Origin: JANNPJ01 sp965200525 | GTDB taxonomy: Bacteria > Actinomycetota > Actinomycetes > Actinomycetales > Kineosporiaceae | Length of the DNA stretch: 64,000 nucleotides | Reading direction: 5' to 3' | NCBI GenBank assembly: GCA_965200525.1 | Contig: OZ241368.1 | Location: 2,976,001-3,040,000, forward strand | Shown here: positions 8,968 to 18,340 of the stretch, in pieces | Layout of the letters: each line of letters begins with the position of its first letter | How positions within the stretch are numbered: the first letter of the stretch is position 1 | Notes under the pieces: generated by a model | The model's database searches: none | What the model saw: the letters and a program-made list of their open reading frames with translations, nothing else | What the model was told of the DNA's origin: nothing | Translations under genes and position numbers: made by a program

Positions 8968-10536
8968 TCAGTTCGGCCATTTCTCGTATCCGGCCGCCGG
9001 CCATGCTCGCGGGGCGCCGGGGGAGGCCTGCCAGTGCGAAGGCCAGTTCCGGTCGTCGTATCCGTGCTCACCCAGGGGGCCGGCCCGTCGGATCGGGGTC
9101 TCCACCTCGCGGCGGGCCCGACCGTCGGGGCCTTCGGTGAAGATGTGCGAGCGGCTCACCCGCCCGTCGTGGCTGCCGGTCACTTCGATCACCTCGCTGA
9201 CGGTGCGCCGCCCGCCCAGCCGGGGGTTTTTCCGGATGAACACGACGAGGTCGACCGAGGAACCGATCAAGGAATGGGTGACCGCGAAGTCCAGGTGCTC
9301 GTGCTGGGCTGCGTACGTCGCGAGCCGGTTGAACACGTCGGTTCCGTCGCGGGCGTGGATGGTCGACAGGGACCCGTCGTTGCCTTGGCTCATCGCCGAG
9401 AGCATCTCCACGACCTCCGGGCCGAGCACCTCACCGACGATCACCCGGGATGGATTCATGCGCCGGCTGCGGCGCACGAGTTGCCCGATGCTCACCCCAC
9501 CCCCGCCGTCCGGTCCTGGCAGGACCTCCTCCAGTTCGACGACGTCGGGGTGCAGGTGCGGCAGGCGGGCCAGGCCCAGCTCGAGGGCCCGTTCCACGGT
9601 CACCAGTCGCTCTCCGGCCGGCACGCAGTGAATGAGGGCGCGCAGCAGTGTGGTCTTGCCCGAGTCGGTGGCTCCGGCGACCACGATGTTCAACCGGGCC
9701 AGCACGGCCGCCTGCAGGAACGAGGCCAGCTGCTCGTCAACCGTTCCCAGTTGAAGCAGTGTCTGCGCCTCACCAGATCCCGCACCCGTGCCCGGCCCTG
9801 TGCCCGGCGGGCGAGTGCGTCGTCCCCGACCTGGCGTGGCTGCGGTGGGGATCTGGGCCAGGAACATCTGGGGGAACCGGTTGCGGCGGATGCTGATCGA
9901 GGGGTGAGGGGAGGCGGTCATGATTCCCGACAGGCGTGACCCGTCGCTCAATCGCAGATCCAGTTGTGGGCTGGCCGGGGTGAACGGGCGGGCGTTCGGG
10001 CCTTGGCTGGCGGCCAGGGCGGCCACGATGGCGATCAGTGCATCGTCGGTGTCGGCGATCGGGTCGGCCAGGATTTTCCCCCGCTCGTCGCCGTAGGTGA
10101 CCCACACCGTTGTCCCGTTGATGTCGATGTTCTCCACGTCCGGGTCGTCCAACAGGGGTTGCAGTGCGCCGGCCCCGAAGATCGCCGACTCGACCGCCCG
10201 GGCCAGCAGGGCGTCATCGGCGGCATCGGGCAGTTCCAGGCCCTGGCGTACGCGGTCCTGGATGTACGCGGCGACCTCCTGCTGGATCAGAGTCAAGGCC
10301 AACTGCCGTTCGTCGGCCGCGCTCAGCTCGCCCTGCTGGGCGGCCAGCCGGCTCTGACGCACTCCGGTCAGCCGGTCAGCCACCCGCCGCTGCAGGCGGC
10401 GAACCAACTCGTAGTCCACCGTCGCCGCCCGCCCTGCCTGCTCAAGGCTCACCCCGGTGCTGCGCTGCGTGCCGTGGAGGAGCGACGGCGAGGAAAGCCA
10501 GGGCGGTCCGGGGAACCCGCCGGGTTCGCCGGTCAC
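8968..10536 (-). CDS. cpaF: CpaF/TadA-type secretion ATPase
   Basis: This 522-residue ATPase powers pilus assembly. The start chosen is GTG 10536, which overlaps the upstream CpaE stop as GTGA; the longer open frame upstream is a shadow of that gene. Features: N-terminal helices, a CpaF segment (LLDDPDVENIDINGTTVWV), Walker A GATDSGKTT near residue 290, Walker B region PSRVIVGEVLGPEVVEML near 367, and a His-box LSTIHARDG near 392. Walker A has D in place of the common G of GxTGSGKT, but the Lys and Thr are kept. Confidence 0.88.
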   Translation of the reverse strand: MTGEPGGFPGPPWLSSPSLLHGTQRSTGVSLEQAGRAATVDYELVRRLQRRVADRLTGVRQSRLAAQQGELSAADERQLALTLIQQEVAAYIQDRVRQGLELPDAADDALLARAVESAIFGAGALQPLLDDPDVENIDINGTTVWVTYGDERGKILADPIADTDDALIAIVAALAASQGPNARPFTPASPQLDLRLSDGSRLSGIMTASPHPSISIRRNRFPQMFLAQIPTAATPGRGRRTRPPGTGPGTGAGSGEAQTLLQLGTVDEQLASFLQAAVLARLNIVVAGATDSGKTTLLRALIHCVPAGERLVTVERALELGLARLPHLHPDVVELEEVLPGPDGGGGVSIGQLVRRSRRMNPSRVIVGEVLGPEVVEMLSAMSQGNDGSLSTIHARDGTDVFNRLATYAAQHEHLDFAVTHSLIGSSVDLVVFIRKNPRLGGRRTVSEVIEVTGSHDGRVSRSHIFTEGPDGRARREVETPIRRAGPLGEHGYDDRNWPSHWQASPGAPRAWPAAGYEKWPN

Positions 10537-11378
10537 CGGGGGGACCTCAAGGCACGCAACGGCGACCGACCTCGCGCGGGCCCAGCCTGCGCAGACCCCG
10601 TGGCCTTGGTGCCTGCTCCGGTACCGAGCTTCGTCTCCGGCCACGTTCGCTGGATTCGAGCGACCAGGTCCGTGCCCGAACGCATCAGTGCCGTGCGCCG
10701 CAGATGCGCGGAGTCGAACCCTTCCAACAGGACCTTCACCCCGGTCGGGTCGTTCGCGAACCCACCGACGACTGGGACGAGGTTCGCCAGCACCTGACTG
10801 ACTTCCCGCACGGCCGAGGAGTCTTTCGGCTCGGCGCGAACCACCACCCCCACCGGACTGCGCGCCTGCCGTCCTCCCAGCAGGACATCCAGTTCCCGGG
10901 CCCGCTCGCGGGCGTGGAACAGACCTTCTACCGTCGCGGAGGTGACGAGCAGCAGGACGTCGGCGGCTGCGGCCAGTTCCATGGCCGGGTGGCCCGGCTG
11001 CAGGCGACCCAGATCCACGATCACTGTTCCCGGCCATTCCCCGAGCACGCCGACCACGCTGGCCCACAGGGTGCTCATCGGGGTCCAGGCCTCAGCGTTC
11101 AACGGGCCGGGAATCACCCGGATCCCCAGGCTGGTGGGCTGAGCGAATTCGGGCAGCGCCGCCCCGCGAGCTCCGCCGCGTACGGCCGTGGCCAAGGTCA
11201 GGGTCGTGGGTTCGCGAGCCAGGTACTCCCCCCTCGGGGCATGCACCCGAAGAAGCAGGTCACCACCCGAAGGGTCGGCCTCCAGCAGTACCCTCTCGCC
11301 CGGCCAGGCCAATGCCAGCACCGTCGCCAAGGTGCTCACCCCCGGTGCGCCCTTTTCCGAACACACGCCCACGATCAT
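10533..11378 (-). CDS. CpaE/TadZ-like ParA-fold protein with altered Walker A
   Basis: This 281-residue protein has the ParA/MinD fold seen in CpaE/TadZ, which positions the Tad machine. Motifs: EKGAPGVSTLA (position of the deviant Walker A), VLLEADPSGGDL (A' motif), and TVIVDLGRLQPGH (Walker B region). In active ParA proteins the loop is KGGxGKS/T; here the first Lys remains but the second Lys position is Val, so ATP hydrolysis may be lost. Loss of catalytic residues is known in TadZ proteins, which would fit a scaffold role. Confidence 0.75.
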   Translation of the reverse strand: MIVGVCSEKGAPGVSTLATVLALAWPGERVLLEADPSGGDLLLRVHAPRGEYLAREPTTLTLATAVRGGARGAALPEFAQPTSLGIRVIPGPLNAEAWTPMSTLWASVVGVLGEWPGTVIVDLGRLQPGHPAMELAAAADVLLLVTSATVEGLFHARERARELDVLLGGRQARSPVGVVVRAEPKDSSAVREVSQVLANLVPVVGGFANDPTGVKVLLEGFDSAHLRRTALMRSGTDLVARIQRTWPETKLGTGAGTKATGSAQAGPARGRSPLRALRSPR

Positions 11379-11445
11379 CCGCGCCGCCCCCCGACGACCA
11401 CGCGTCGCTCGGGACCTCGACGATCTGCAAGCCGTGACGTCGGGG

Positions 11446-12108
11446 TCATGAGGTGGCCGGTGACACTCGCACCACCGCGATCTGCCCGGCGCCGCTGGCC
11501 GAGGCGACCGGAGCTACGGCCTCGGCCGGAACCGTCACCGTCAGCAGGAAGCCACCGGCTCGAGCGGGGTCAGCCTGGGCGCTCCACACCACCGCCGCCG
11601 GCACCAGCACCTGCGCCGGATCTGCCCCGGCTCCGCCGGAAGAACCCGGCAATTGCAGAACTTCAACAGTGTCACCAGCGCGGACGCCTTCAGCGGGGAC
11701 CTGCCCGGAGCTGACGGCCAGGCCGACCTGTGCCTGACCAGGCTGGACCGCTCCTGACTCGCTCAGCATCGAGCGTTGCAAAGGTGTGCCTGGTAACAAC
11801 GTCACCGCCGCCCGGTGCCCGACAACTCGTGGAAGGTCGCGTGCGGCGATCGTCGTCAACGGTCCCGAAACGCTGATCGTCGACAGGTCCGTCCGCACGA
11901 TCGTGTGCCCCGCTGGCACCTCGGCGACCACCACGACGATCGGTGTCTTGGTGCCGGCCTGCAGGTACAAGTACCCACCCAGCGCCCCCAGCCCGACTAT
12001 CAGGCTCAGCGCCAGGGCTGCCCAACCCGGGCGTCGATCACGGGTCGGTGCAAGACCGCCAGTCCGCGCGACCCGATCACGTGCCAGGCCAGACGTCGAT
12101 GTGGACAT
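11446..12108 (-). CDS. CpaB/RcpC-like SAF-domain protein
   Basis: This 220-residue protein has a positive N-terminus, one membrane helix (WAALALSLIVGLGALGGYLY) and an SAF domain (VVVVVAEVPAGHTIVRTDL, RAAVTLLPGTPLQRSML) as in CpaB/RcpC. These proteins act at the outer face of the membrane in Tad pilus assembly. The start ATG overlaps the previous stop as TGATG. Its place just ahead of CpaE and CpaF is the usual one. Confidence 0.75.
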   Translation of the reverse strand: MSTSTSGLARDRVARTGGLAPTRDRRPGWAALALSLIVGLGALGGYLYLQAGTKTPIVVVVAEVPAGHTIVRTDLSTISVSGPLTTIAARDLPRVVGHRAAVTLLPGTPLQRSMLSESGAVQPGQAQVGLAVSSGQVPAEGVRAGDTVEVLQLPGSSGGAGADPAQVLVPAAVVWSAQADPARAGGFLLTVTVPAEAVAPVASASGAGQIAVVRVSPATS

Positions 12109-13007
12109 CAGCGATTCACTCCCTGAATCTGCTCAACAGCGAAACGACTCGTCGTCGTGGTCGTCATCGCGGGCAACTGCCCCGAACTGCCGTCAGAACC
12201 GGTCCACGACACACGCCACCGGATCGACAAAGACGAGGTCACGGCCGAGTTCACCGACCGGTACATGTACCCACACCCGCCTCGTGTCGGCGCCGCGTCT
12301 CCGTCCTCTGGTGTCCATGCGCGACCAGGTCCGTCGCACGACACCGCTACGGATCCGACGTCCGGTCGGAAAATGAGAGCCACTGGGCTGACCATGACCC
12401 TTGCCCAAACGTCGCCTACTGAGGCTTTTTTGAAGTGCTCCGCCCAGCTGGCCGGCGAAGTCCAGACCCATGTCCACAGATTCGCCCACGTCACGGGAAT
12501 GCCGCCCGCGCCGTTCGACTGAGCCGGAGACCGAAAGATCACCGGCTCAGGGATCCGCAGCTCGGCCAGAGCCCGTCGCGCCAACTCACCTGGTGAGATC
12601 ACAGGTTCGGCCACCGCACCACTATCTGCCGTCGGAGACCATACCCAATGCGAGTCCATCTGAAGCAGCAGCCAGCACGAGTACACCAGAATCACTCCGG
12701 TCGTGTGTCCCTCCCACACAGGATCAGACTTTGGTGGCTGCGGAACCGCAGCACGAGTGCGGCAGGAATTGGGTTGTGGGACATGGTTTCTGGTCGGACC
12801 CAAAGTCTTGGACGGGCGATCGGAAGGTGCCTTGCTTGAGGTATGCCGACTGCCAGGGCGCTTTACGATGACGGTACATACGTTGGTTTCTGGGTCGCAT
12901 CGTTGCCAGCCGCTCGGAGTAGTGCTTGCCGCAGCCGACAATTGAGACGAGACGAGCAGGACGCCAAGTAGCACGACGGTCTGAGCAGATGATGCTAAGC
13001 CTCGCAT
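12108..13007 (-). CDS. Secreted protein of unknown function in Tad operon
   Basis: This 299-residue protein begins with a likely signal peptide (ASSAQTVVLLGVLLVSSQLS ending in AAA). The mature part has scattered cysteines (QRCDPETNVCTV, VSCDGPG, GGCGYMY) and tryptophan-rich stretches (TWANLWTWVWTSP). I do not recognise a family. It overlaps the lipoprotein gene by 13 bases upstream and the CpaB gene as TGATG downstream, so it belongs to the operon and may be an extracellular pilus or cell-wall partner. Base composition is slightly less GC-rich than the ATPase genes. Confidence 0.6.
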   Translation of the reverse strand: MRGLASSAQTVVLLGVLLVSSQLSAAASTTPSGWQRCDPETNVCTVIVKRPGSRHTSSKAPSDRPSKTLGPTRNHVPQPNSCRTRAAVPQPPKSDPVWEGHTTGVILVYSCWLLLQMDSHWVWSPTADSGAVAEPVISPGELARRALAELRIPEPVIFRSPAQSNGAGGIPVTWANLWTWVWTSPASWAEHFKKASVGDVWARVMVSPVALIFRPDVGSVAVSCDGPGRAWTPEDGDAAPTRGGCGYMYRSVNSAVTSSLSIRWRVSWTGSDGSSGQLPAMTTTTTSRFAVEQIQGVNR

Positions 13008-13588
13008 GTACGGCTCGCATCCACATCAATTTTCTCGACGCCCCAATGCTTTTGAAACAGAATCATGGTGATAGTGGACTGATATGGCGGGGGCATGGTT
13101 GGCGTGCTCTGAGGCAGGGCGGTCCCTGACTTGGTGTCGTATGCGCGCCAGTTTCCGCCGTGAGTCTCACAATCCTCAAGGGTCACCCTGGGGTAAGGAG
13201 ATGCTTGCATAGCAATGGATTTCACGGAAATATTATGAGTGGGAGGGGTTCCGCGAAACTGGACGCCGTCGTGTTCCAGGCCCCAGACGTAGGATTGATA
13301 CTCCGCCAGAAACGGATCGAACGCGTACTTGGCGAAATCCTCGCTCGGTAGAGGGTGATCATCTGCCCCGTATGGGTGCCGCAGCGCATTCTTGGCTCGA
13401 TCGCTGAAGCTTTCATATGCAGCGACTGCTGATTGAGCCCGAGGGTCCACCGTCGGCGTCGGTGTGACCACAGAAGCTGTGGGCTCTGGGGACAGTGTCT
13501 TTACGTCGCTGCCCGTGCAGGCAGTGAGGAGCGCAAGCAGCGCCAGTATGGCTGTCGCGGTGGCTGTGCGGTGGTGACTCGAGCTCAC
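12995..13588 (-). CDS. Putative lipoprotein
   Basis: This 197-residue protein starts at GTG 13588 after GGAGAGG. It has a short positive leader and a lipobox (ALLALLTAC), placing Cys 24 as the lipidated residue, then a Thr/Pro-rich linker and a globular domain (AVAAYESFSDRAKNALRHPY). The open frame runs on upstream without a stop into a decayed BTAD copy, but a good promoter (13630-13659) and ribosome site support separate expression. The domain resembles small actinobacterial lipoproteins of unknown role. Confidence 0.7.
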   Translation of the reverse strand: MSSSHHRTATATAILALLALLTACTGSDVKTLSPEPTASVVTPTPTVDPRAQSAVAAYESFSDRAKNALRHPYGADDHPLPSEDFAKYAFDPFLAEYQSYVWGLEHDGVQFRGTPPTHNISVKSIAMQASPYPRVTLEDCETHGGNWRAYDTKSGTALPQSTPTMPPPYQSTITMILFQKHWGVEKIDVDASRTCEA

Positions 13589-13629
13589 TGGCCCTCTCCG
13601 GTGTCGCCGGTTGCGTTCAGTGGAATACC

Positions 13630-13659
13630 GATCTACTCGCGCACGTGCCCGGATGTCAA
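13630..13659 (-). promoter_or_regulatory. Candidate sigma-70-type promoter for the lipoprotein gene
   Basis: On the minus strand TTGACA (13659-13654) is followed after 18 bases by TAGATC (13635-13630), 42 bases ahead of the GTG at 13588. The surrounding ~60 bases are unusually AT-rich for this window. Confidence 0.5.
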
Positions 13660-13789
13660 CCACTTTGTACCTAATTGCGATCAGTATTAACTTGACATGA
13701 AATGGTGTCATCCACGTCTTGCCCGCCGTGTCCCGGAGGCCGTGGACTCTAATCGCCAGCTTGGTCGTGTGGGTGAGACGAGGTGTTCG

Positions 13790-14455
13790 GCCAGCTGAAA
13801 GACGTCGGCTGAAGGATTTTGGTAGTTGATTTAATCGGTGGTGGATGCCAGCGATGTGGACCAGGGCCTGCATATTGCGTTGTGCGAGGTCTTCGTTGGT
13901 GGCGTCAAGGTCAGCGGCCCGGGTGGTGAAGGCGGGTGCTTCCGAGGGGTCGGTGTCGCTCAGTGCGGCCAGGGTGAGGTAAGCGCGGATCGTTCGCTGG
14001 GGGAGGTGCTGGCGGGGTGTGGTGATCCAGTCGTAGTCGCACCCTTCGGCTAGGACGCCGGCGGGCATGTTGAGAACGGCTCGCAGTTCGGTGGCTTGGT
14101 CGGCGGGGCTGGTGGTTGCTGCAGCCTTGACGAGGTGCGTGCCTTGTTGCCAGCCGCCCATGTCGAGCAGGCTGGGATCGAGGTGGTAGCGGCCACCGGT
14201 GTTAACGACGGGCATCAGAGTTGGGTCTTCAGCGGCGCTGCGGATGCTACGACGTAGGTTGACGGCTTCGGTGGACAGGCGCTGTGCAGCCCGACCAAGG
14301 GTGGCATCGGGCCAGAGAGCTTCCATGATTGCGGGTAGATCGGCCCCTGGACGGTGAACGGTCAGGTAAGCGTGGAGTTCGGCCAAATTGCCCTTGGCAC
14401 CAACCGGTGTCATTGATGGTTTCGATTTTCCTGATCTCGGTCCGACGACGCTCAT
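13790..14455 (-). pseudogene. Truncated tandem copy of the BTAD domain
   Basis: From ATG 14455, which overlaps the stop of the 997-residue protein as ATGA, the frame encodes about 220 residues closely matching the end of that protein. Shared blocks are LMPVVNTGGRYHLDP / LMPVINTGGRYHLDP and GCDYDWIT. Similarity fades near 13800 and the frame then runs through AT-rich DNA into the lipoprotein. There is no membrane, LysM or full BTAD N-terminus. It could still be a short standalone BTAD protein, but a partial duplication is more likely. Confidence 0.6.
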
Positions 14456-17445
14456 CGCCGTTCCTGAAGTGATGGCAGGGTGTGTTCGTCCGCAAGGTGA
14501 GTGGTGCCGTGCGAGGGCTGTTCGCCGATGGCGGCCAGGGCGTCACGCAGCTCAGCCAGCCGGAAGTGAACGCCAACGGCGTCGCCAACGGTGGCGAGGG
14601 CTCGCATGTTGCGCTGGGCGACGTCTTCGCTGGCCGTGTCGAGGTCGGCGGCTCGGGTGGTCAGGGAGGCGATCTCTGAGGGAGTCGTGTCTGGGTGGGA
14701 GGCGAGGGCGAGGTAGGCGCGGACGGCTTGGTGGCGCAGGTGTTCGCGCGGATGGGTGATCCAGTCGTAGTCGCAGCCCGCGGCCAGGGGACCGTCCAGG
14801 TCATTGATGGCCTCTTGCAGTTCGGTTCTCTGACGGTTCGTGTCGGTCGTGGTCGAGGCGGCAGCAAGGTGGTCGAGTAGTCGCCAAACGTCGATGTCGA
14901 GCAGGTTCGGGTCGAGGTGGTAGCGCCCGCCGGTGTTGATGACGGGCATCAGGCTCGGGTCGTCGGCAGCGATGCGAATGTTCCGGCGCAGGTTCGAGAC
15001 TTCCGTGGACAGTCGCTGGCCGGCTCGGCGCAAGGTCGCCTCCGGCCAGAGGGCCTCCATGATTTCGGGTAGGTCAGCACCCGATCGGTGGACGGCCAGG
15101 TAGACCAGCAGCTCGGTCGCGTGCCGGCGCAGGCCGCTGACCGGTTCCCCGGTGAGCGCGTAGATCGTGGGTTTGCCCAGGAGCCGCACCTGCACTCGTG
15201 GAGGGGGGTCTGGTGCGTGGCCGTCGTTGTTGCCGGGGTAGTGCCCCTCTTGGCGCCCGGACGGTGACCGATCCGCCGCCGGTGCTCCGTTTTGGTCGGC
15301 GACAACGGGTTCCGCGGGTTCGGCCGGCACGAACTGGCTCTCCTTTTCCCTGATGGCGGCACTGGTGCTTGATCGGCTCTGGGGTGAAGCCCCGTCAAGA
15401 ACGTGGAGGACATCGGTGGTCGCTTTTTCGTCGAGTACGGTCACCTGCGCCGGGTAGTTCTCGGGAACGGGATCTTCGAGGTATCCGTCCTCATCGACGG
15501 TGACGCTCGTTCCCGGCAGCCACGGGCCCAGCACAAGGATCCGGATCTTCTTGTTGGTGTTACTTCGCGCGAACCGAGTGAGGCGAGCCCGTTCCAGTGG
15601 CTGCTCGGGCAGTTCACAGATCAGCACAAGCCCCGGCGCTTGGCCCGTGGACCACCCACTGAACCTTTCCGGTTCAGGCGATAATGCTTCGCCGGCTTGG
15701 CGGGGGTACCCGTCGTGCTCGTCGTGGCCGGCCACGGCCTCGGCGTGATTCAGGGCGTCGGTCAGATCGCTCGCCACGACCAGTCGACCGCCGAAGCTGT
15801 CAGTTGGGCGCCAGGCGGGCAGGAGGGAGCCCAGGACCCGATGGGTGATGATCACGGGGCACCCGCTGTGGCTGCCGGCAGGCATGGGCGACAGGCTCGC
15901 CGCGAGCAGCCCCCTTAGTGCCCTTTCGGCACCGGCGCCGCTGAGGCCGAGTCCTCGCAGGTGCACGGGCACGCCGACGCCGGTGGCGGCCGGATCGATC
16001 GTTGTCCGCCGGCCGGGACGTACCGGATCGTGCAGTGCTGGCGGCAGATCCGCGGCGTGCTGGCGTACCGCCCGACGTAACTGGGTGATGACGGCCGGAA
16101 AGACCGGCAGGTCACTATCGGTGTCGGTGGTGTCGTCAAAAGGCGGGTAGAGGTGGGTCATCCGCCGGCGCACCAGCAGGGCGCCGGCAGCAGCGACGAT
16201 CGCCGCAGCCAGCGGCAGGTCCATCCACCCACCGGGCACCGTGATCCCCGGGCGGGTCTGCGCACGGGAGGAGACACCAGAGGGAGCACTGAACTGAGGC
16301 GCCGTCGGGATGGCGCTCGGCGTAGAAGCCGGTCCCGACACATCTGGTGGTGAGGGACTCGAAGGGGGATCAGCCGGGCCTGAGGGGGCCGGGGACGGGG
16401 GCTCGCCGACGCTGCCTGGCGCCTTCTGCAGGTGTACGAGCCCGGCAGCATGGCGGATGGGGCCCCGGTCCCGGGCTGCCCGGGGCAGGGTCAGATGCCA
16501 GCCGATCTGAAGATGATCAGCCCCGCGCGGACCGTACGCAGTGGGCATCAGGTCGGCGTTGACGGCGCGGATGTCGCCGTAGCGGCCGACGTCGCCCAGG
16601 AACCGCTCGGCGATGGCCCCGAGCTGGTCACCGCCTCGGACCACGTACACAAGGTGCCCGCCGTACTCCGGCTCACGTGACGGGCGGGAGGGACGCATCT
16701 TCGTCGCTGTGGTGGGGTTCGCGCTGACAGGCTCGTTCGTGGCTGACGGCAGCAGAACGGTCCAGCCGACCTGCAGTAGACCGGGGGTGCGCAGGCGGGT
16801 GCCGTCGGCCTGGCGACGGTTCTGGTTGAGCCTCCAGATTTCGGGCCAGCGTTGCCCGTCGCCGAGGTAGGTCTGCGCGAGTGCCCAGAACGAGCCGGGT
16901 CCGGTGCGGGCGATGACGTACTCGCGAGCCGGGGTGGGTTCGTCGCTCGGGGTGGGGTCGGCATGAGGGCTGGCTGTCGGTCCGGCGTTCCTGGCGCTGA
17001 TCGCCTCGGCCGTGCTGCTCAGGCTGGGGGCGAAGCGGCCAGTTGATGCCGGGACGGTTGGCGTGGAGACGCCCGGGGGCGGGGTGTGAACGGCGGCTAG
17101 GGCTTGGGCGGGACCAGCCAGCGGCAGGGCGACGAAAGCGGCAGTGAGCAGAGTGTGGGCCAAACGCGGACGGGGTGCGGTTCGTGGGCGTGATCGCGAA
17201 GGCCGACGCCGTGACGTCATCAGACTGAACGCTTCGATGATCACCGTGCCGGCGAAGTAGGCCCAGGTAAACCAGGCCGTGCTCACCAGGGCAGCCAGAA
17301 TCGCGGTGTCGCTGAGGTCGCCGGCGGCCAGGTCACTCAAGCCCGTACGAGGGTCCCCGACGCTCGCAGCCAGAGCCACGGGTACTGCGCCCAGGAGCAG
17401 CAGGAGCAAGGCCGCAGCGGCAACGGCTCGCAGGTAACGCAACAC
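14452..17445 (-). CDS. Large membrane protein with two LysM-like domains and BTAD domain
   Basis: This 997-residue protein starts at GTG 17445 after GGGAG. Order: two N-terminal membrane helices (residues ~7-27 and ~45-75), a Pro/Ser linker, LysM-like domain 1 (~173-235: FWALAQTYLGDGQRWPEIWR), LysM-like domain 2 (~265-325: YVVRGGDQLGAIAERFLGD), another membrane helix (~410-430, LPLAAAIVAAAGALLVRRRM), a mixed middle region, and a C-terminal BTAD domain (~770-980: EIMEALWPEATLRRAGQRLS). LysM domains bind peptidoglycan; BTAD is usually found in SARP regulators. The combination suggests a wall-sensing or wall-anchoring membrane protein tied to pilus expression; this is inference. Confidence 0.78.
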   Translation of the reverse strand: MLRYLRAVAAAALLLLLLGAVPVALAASVGDPRTGLSDLAAGDLSDTAILAALVSTAWFTWAYFAGTVIIEAFSLMTSRRRPSRSRPRTAPRPRLAHTLLTAAFVALPLAGPAQALAAVHTPPPGVSTPTVPASTGRFAPSLSSTAEAISARNAGPTASPHADPTPSDEPTPAREYVIARTGPGSFWALAQTYLGDGQRWPEIWRLNQNRRQADGTRLRTPGLLQVGWTVLLPSATNEPVSANPTTATKMRPSRPSREPEYGGHLVYVVRGGDQLGAIAERFLGDVGRYGDIRAVNADLMPTAYGPRGADHLQIGWHLTLPRAARDRGPIRHAAGLVHLQKAPGSVGEPPSPAPSGPADPPSSPSPPDVSGPASTPSAIPTAPQFSAPSGVSSRAQTRPGITVPGGWMDLPLAAAIVAAAGALLVRRRMTHLYPPFDDTTDTDSDLPVFPAVITQLRRAVRQHAADLPPALHDPVRPGRRTTIDPAATGVGVPVHLRGLGLSGAGAERALRGLLAASLSPMPAGSHSGCPVIITHRVLGSLLPAWRPTDSFGGRLVVASDLTDALNHAEAVAGHDEHDGYPRQAGEALSPEPERFSGWSTGQAPGLVLICELPEQPLERARLTRFARSNTNKKIRILVLGPWLPGTSVTVDEDGYLEDPVPENYPAQVTVLDEKATTDVLHVLDGASPQSRSSTSAAIREKESQFVPAEPAEPVVADQNGAPAADRSPSGRQEGHYPGNNDGHAPDPPPRVQVRLLGKPTIYALTGEPVSGLRRHATELLVYLAVHRSGADLPEIMEALWPEATLRRAGQRLSTEVSNLRRNIRIAADDPSLMPVINTGGRYHLDPNLLDIDVWRLLDHLAAASTTTDTNRQRTELQEAINDLDGPLAAGCDYDWITHPREHLRHQAVRAYLALASHPDTTPSEIASLTTRAADLDTASEDVAQRNMRALATVGDAVGVHFRLAELRDALAAIGEQPSHGTTHLADEHTLPSLQERR

Positions 17446-17512
17446 GGGTGTCTCCCTTCATCGATTGAATGGGGCTGTGACGCAGGAACGGAAAGCGGGT
17501 CCACGAGTCGGG

Positions 17513-18340
17513 TCAAGCCCAGGTGAGGTCGCGGAAGCCGGCATCAATGGCCGCATCGGTATCGGGCCAGACCTGCTCTGCTGGCGCCGGTTCCGGGCCG
17601 GGGCCGATGACCCACCGGCCGCCGTGCCACAGCATGCGCTGACAGTCGACGGCCACGGTTGTCGTGGTGCCGCCGTAGGTGATGTCGATGCTGAAGTCCA
17701 CGCAGGCCACCACGAAGTCGGTGCCGACCGTGCCTTTGATCAGCCCCATCGCCGGGCGAGGTACCACCTGTAAACTTGCCGATCCCGATCCGGGCAACCC
17801 CGCGCTGTCCAGGAGGGACGTCATTGCCTGGATTCCTGACCAGGAGCGTGCGGTGGGTCCACCGGGCGCTGCCCAAGCGGTGATTATTTCCCGGACCCGA
17901 GGTAATCCGCCGGACTGCAAGGCGGCTGTGTCGATGGCCGTCAACTGGGCCAGAGCACCTGCCGGCGTTCGGGGAAACCCGAGCTGCACACCGAGCTCAT
18001 CCACATCCTGGGCCGGGGGCAAGGGCAGGGCCGGTCCCGGATCGCGGGTCGACAGCTGAGGGCCTCCGAACTCATGACCGGTGCCGGTCTGCGGCATCGG
18101 ACGTGCAGCCAAGGCGTCACGGGCCCGGGCTACCGCCGAGTTGACCGGTTCCGGCGGGCGAAGCGTCGGGGACGGGTTGTCCTGTCTGTGTGCACCGGAG
18201 GGGTGCGCCAAGTGGTAGCCGGTCAAGGCAAGCCCGGTCACCAGGACCAGGGCCAGGCCCGCTGTTCCCAGCACCAAGGACAGCAGGCGCACGTCGAGGA
18301 CACCCGGGCGTCGCCCGGGGTGCGGGCGGTAGTGCAGCAT
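17513..18340 (-). CDS. Single-pass membrane protein, unknown function
   Basis: This 275-residue protein has one N-terminal membrane helix (LLSLVLGTAGLALVLVTGLAL) and an outer domain with a two-strand/Cys pattern (TDFVVACVDFSIDITYGGTT, TVAVDCQRMLW) and a C-terminal WVIGPGPEPAPAEQVWPD. The layout recalls the NTF2-like outer domains of conjugation or secretion partner proteins, but I cannot assign a family. ATG 18340 is used; an upstream GTG at 18349 is possible. It is the first gene of the Tad-type operon. Confidence 0.6.
   Translation of the reverse strand: MLHYRPHPGRRPGVLDVRLLSLVLGTAGLALVLVTGLALTGYHLAHPSGAHRQDNPSPTLRPPEPVNSAVARARDALAARPMPQTGTGHEFGGPQLSTRDPGPALPLPPAQDVDELGVQLGFPRTPAGALAQLTAIDTAALQSGGLPRVREIITAWAAPGGPTARSWSGIQAMTSLLDSAGLPGSGSASLQVVPRPAMGLIKGTVGTDFVVACVDFSIDITYGGTTTTVAVDCQRMLWHGGRWVIGPGPEPAPAEQVWPDTDAAIDAGFRDLTWA

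Noticed and set aside
8626..11714. Long plus-strand open frames opposite TadB, CpaF and CpaE
   Set aside because: They are mirror frames of GC-rich genes; proteins are Arg/Pro/Gly-rich without domains or ribosome sites.
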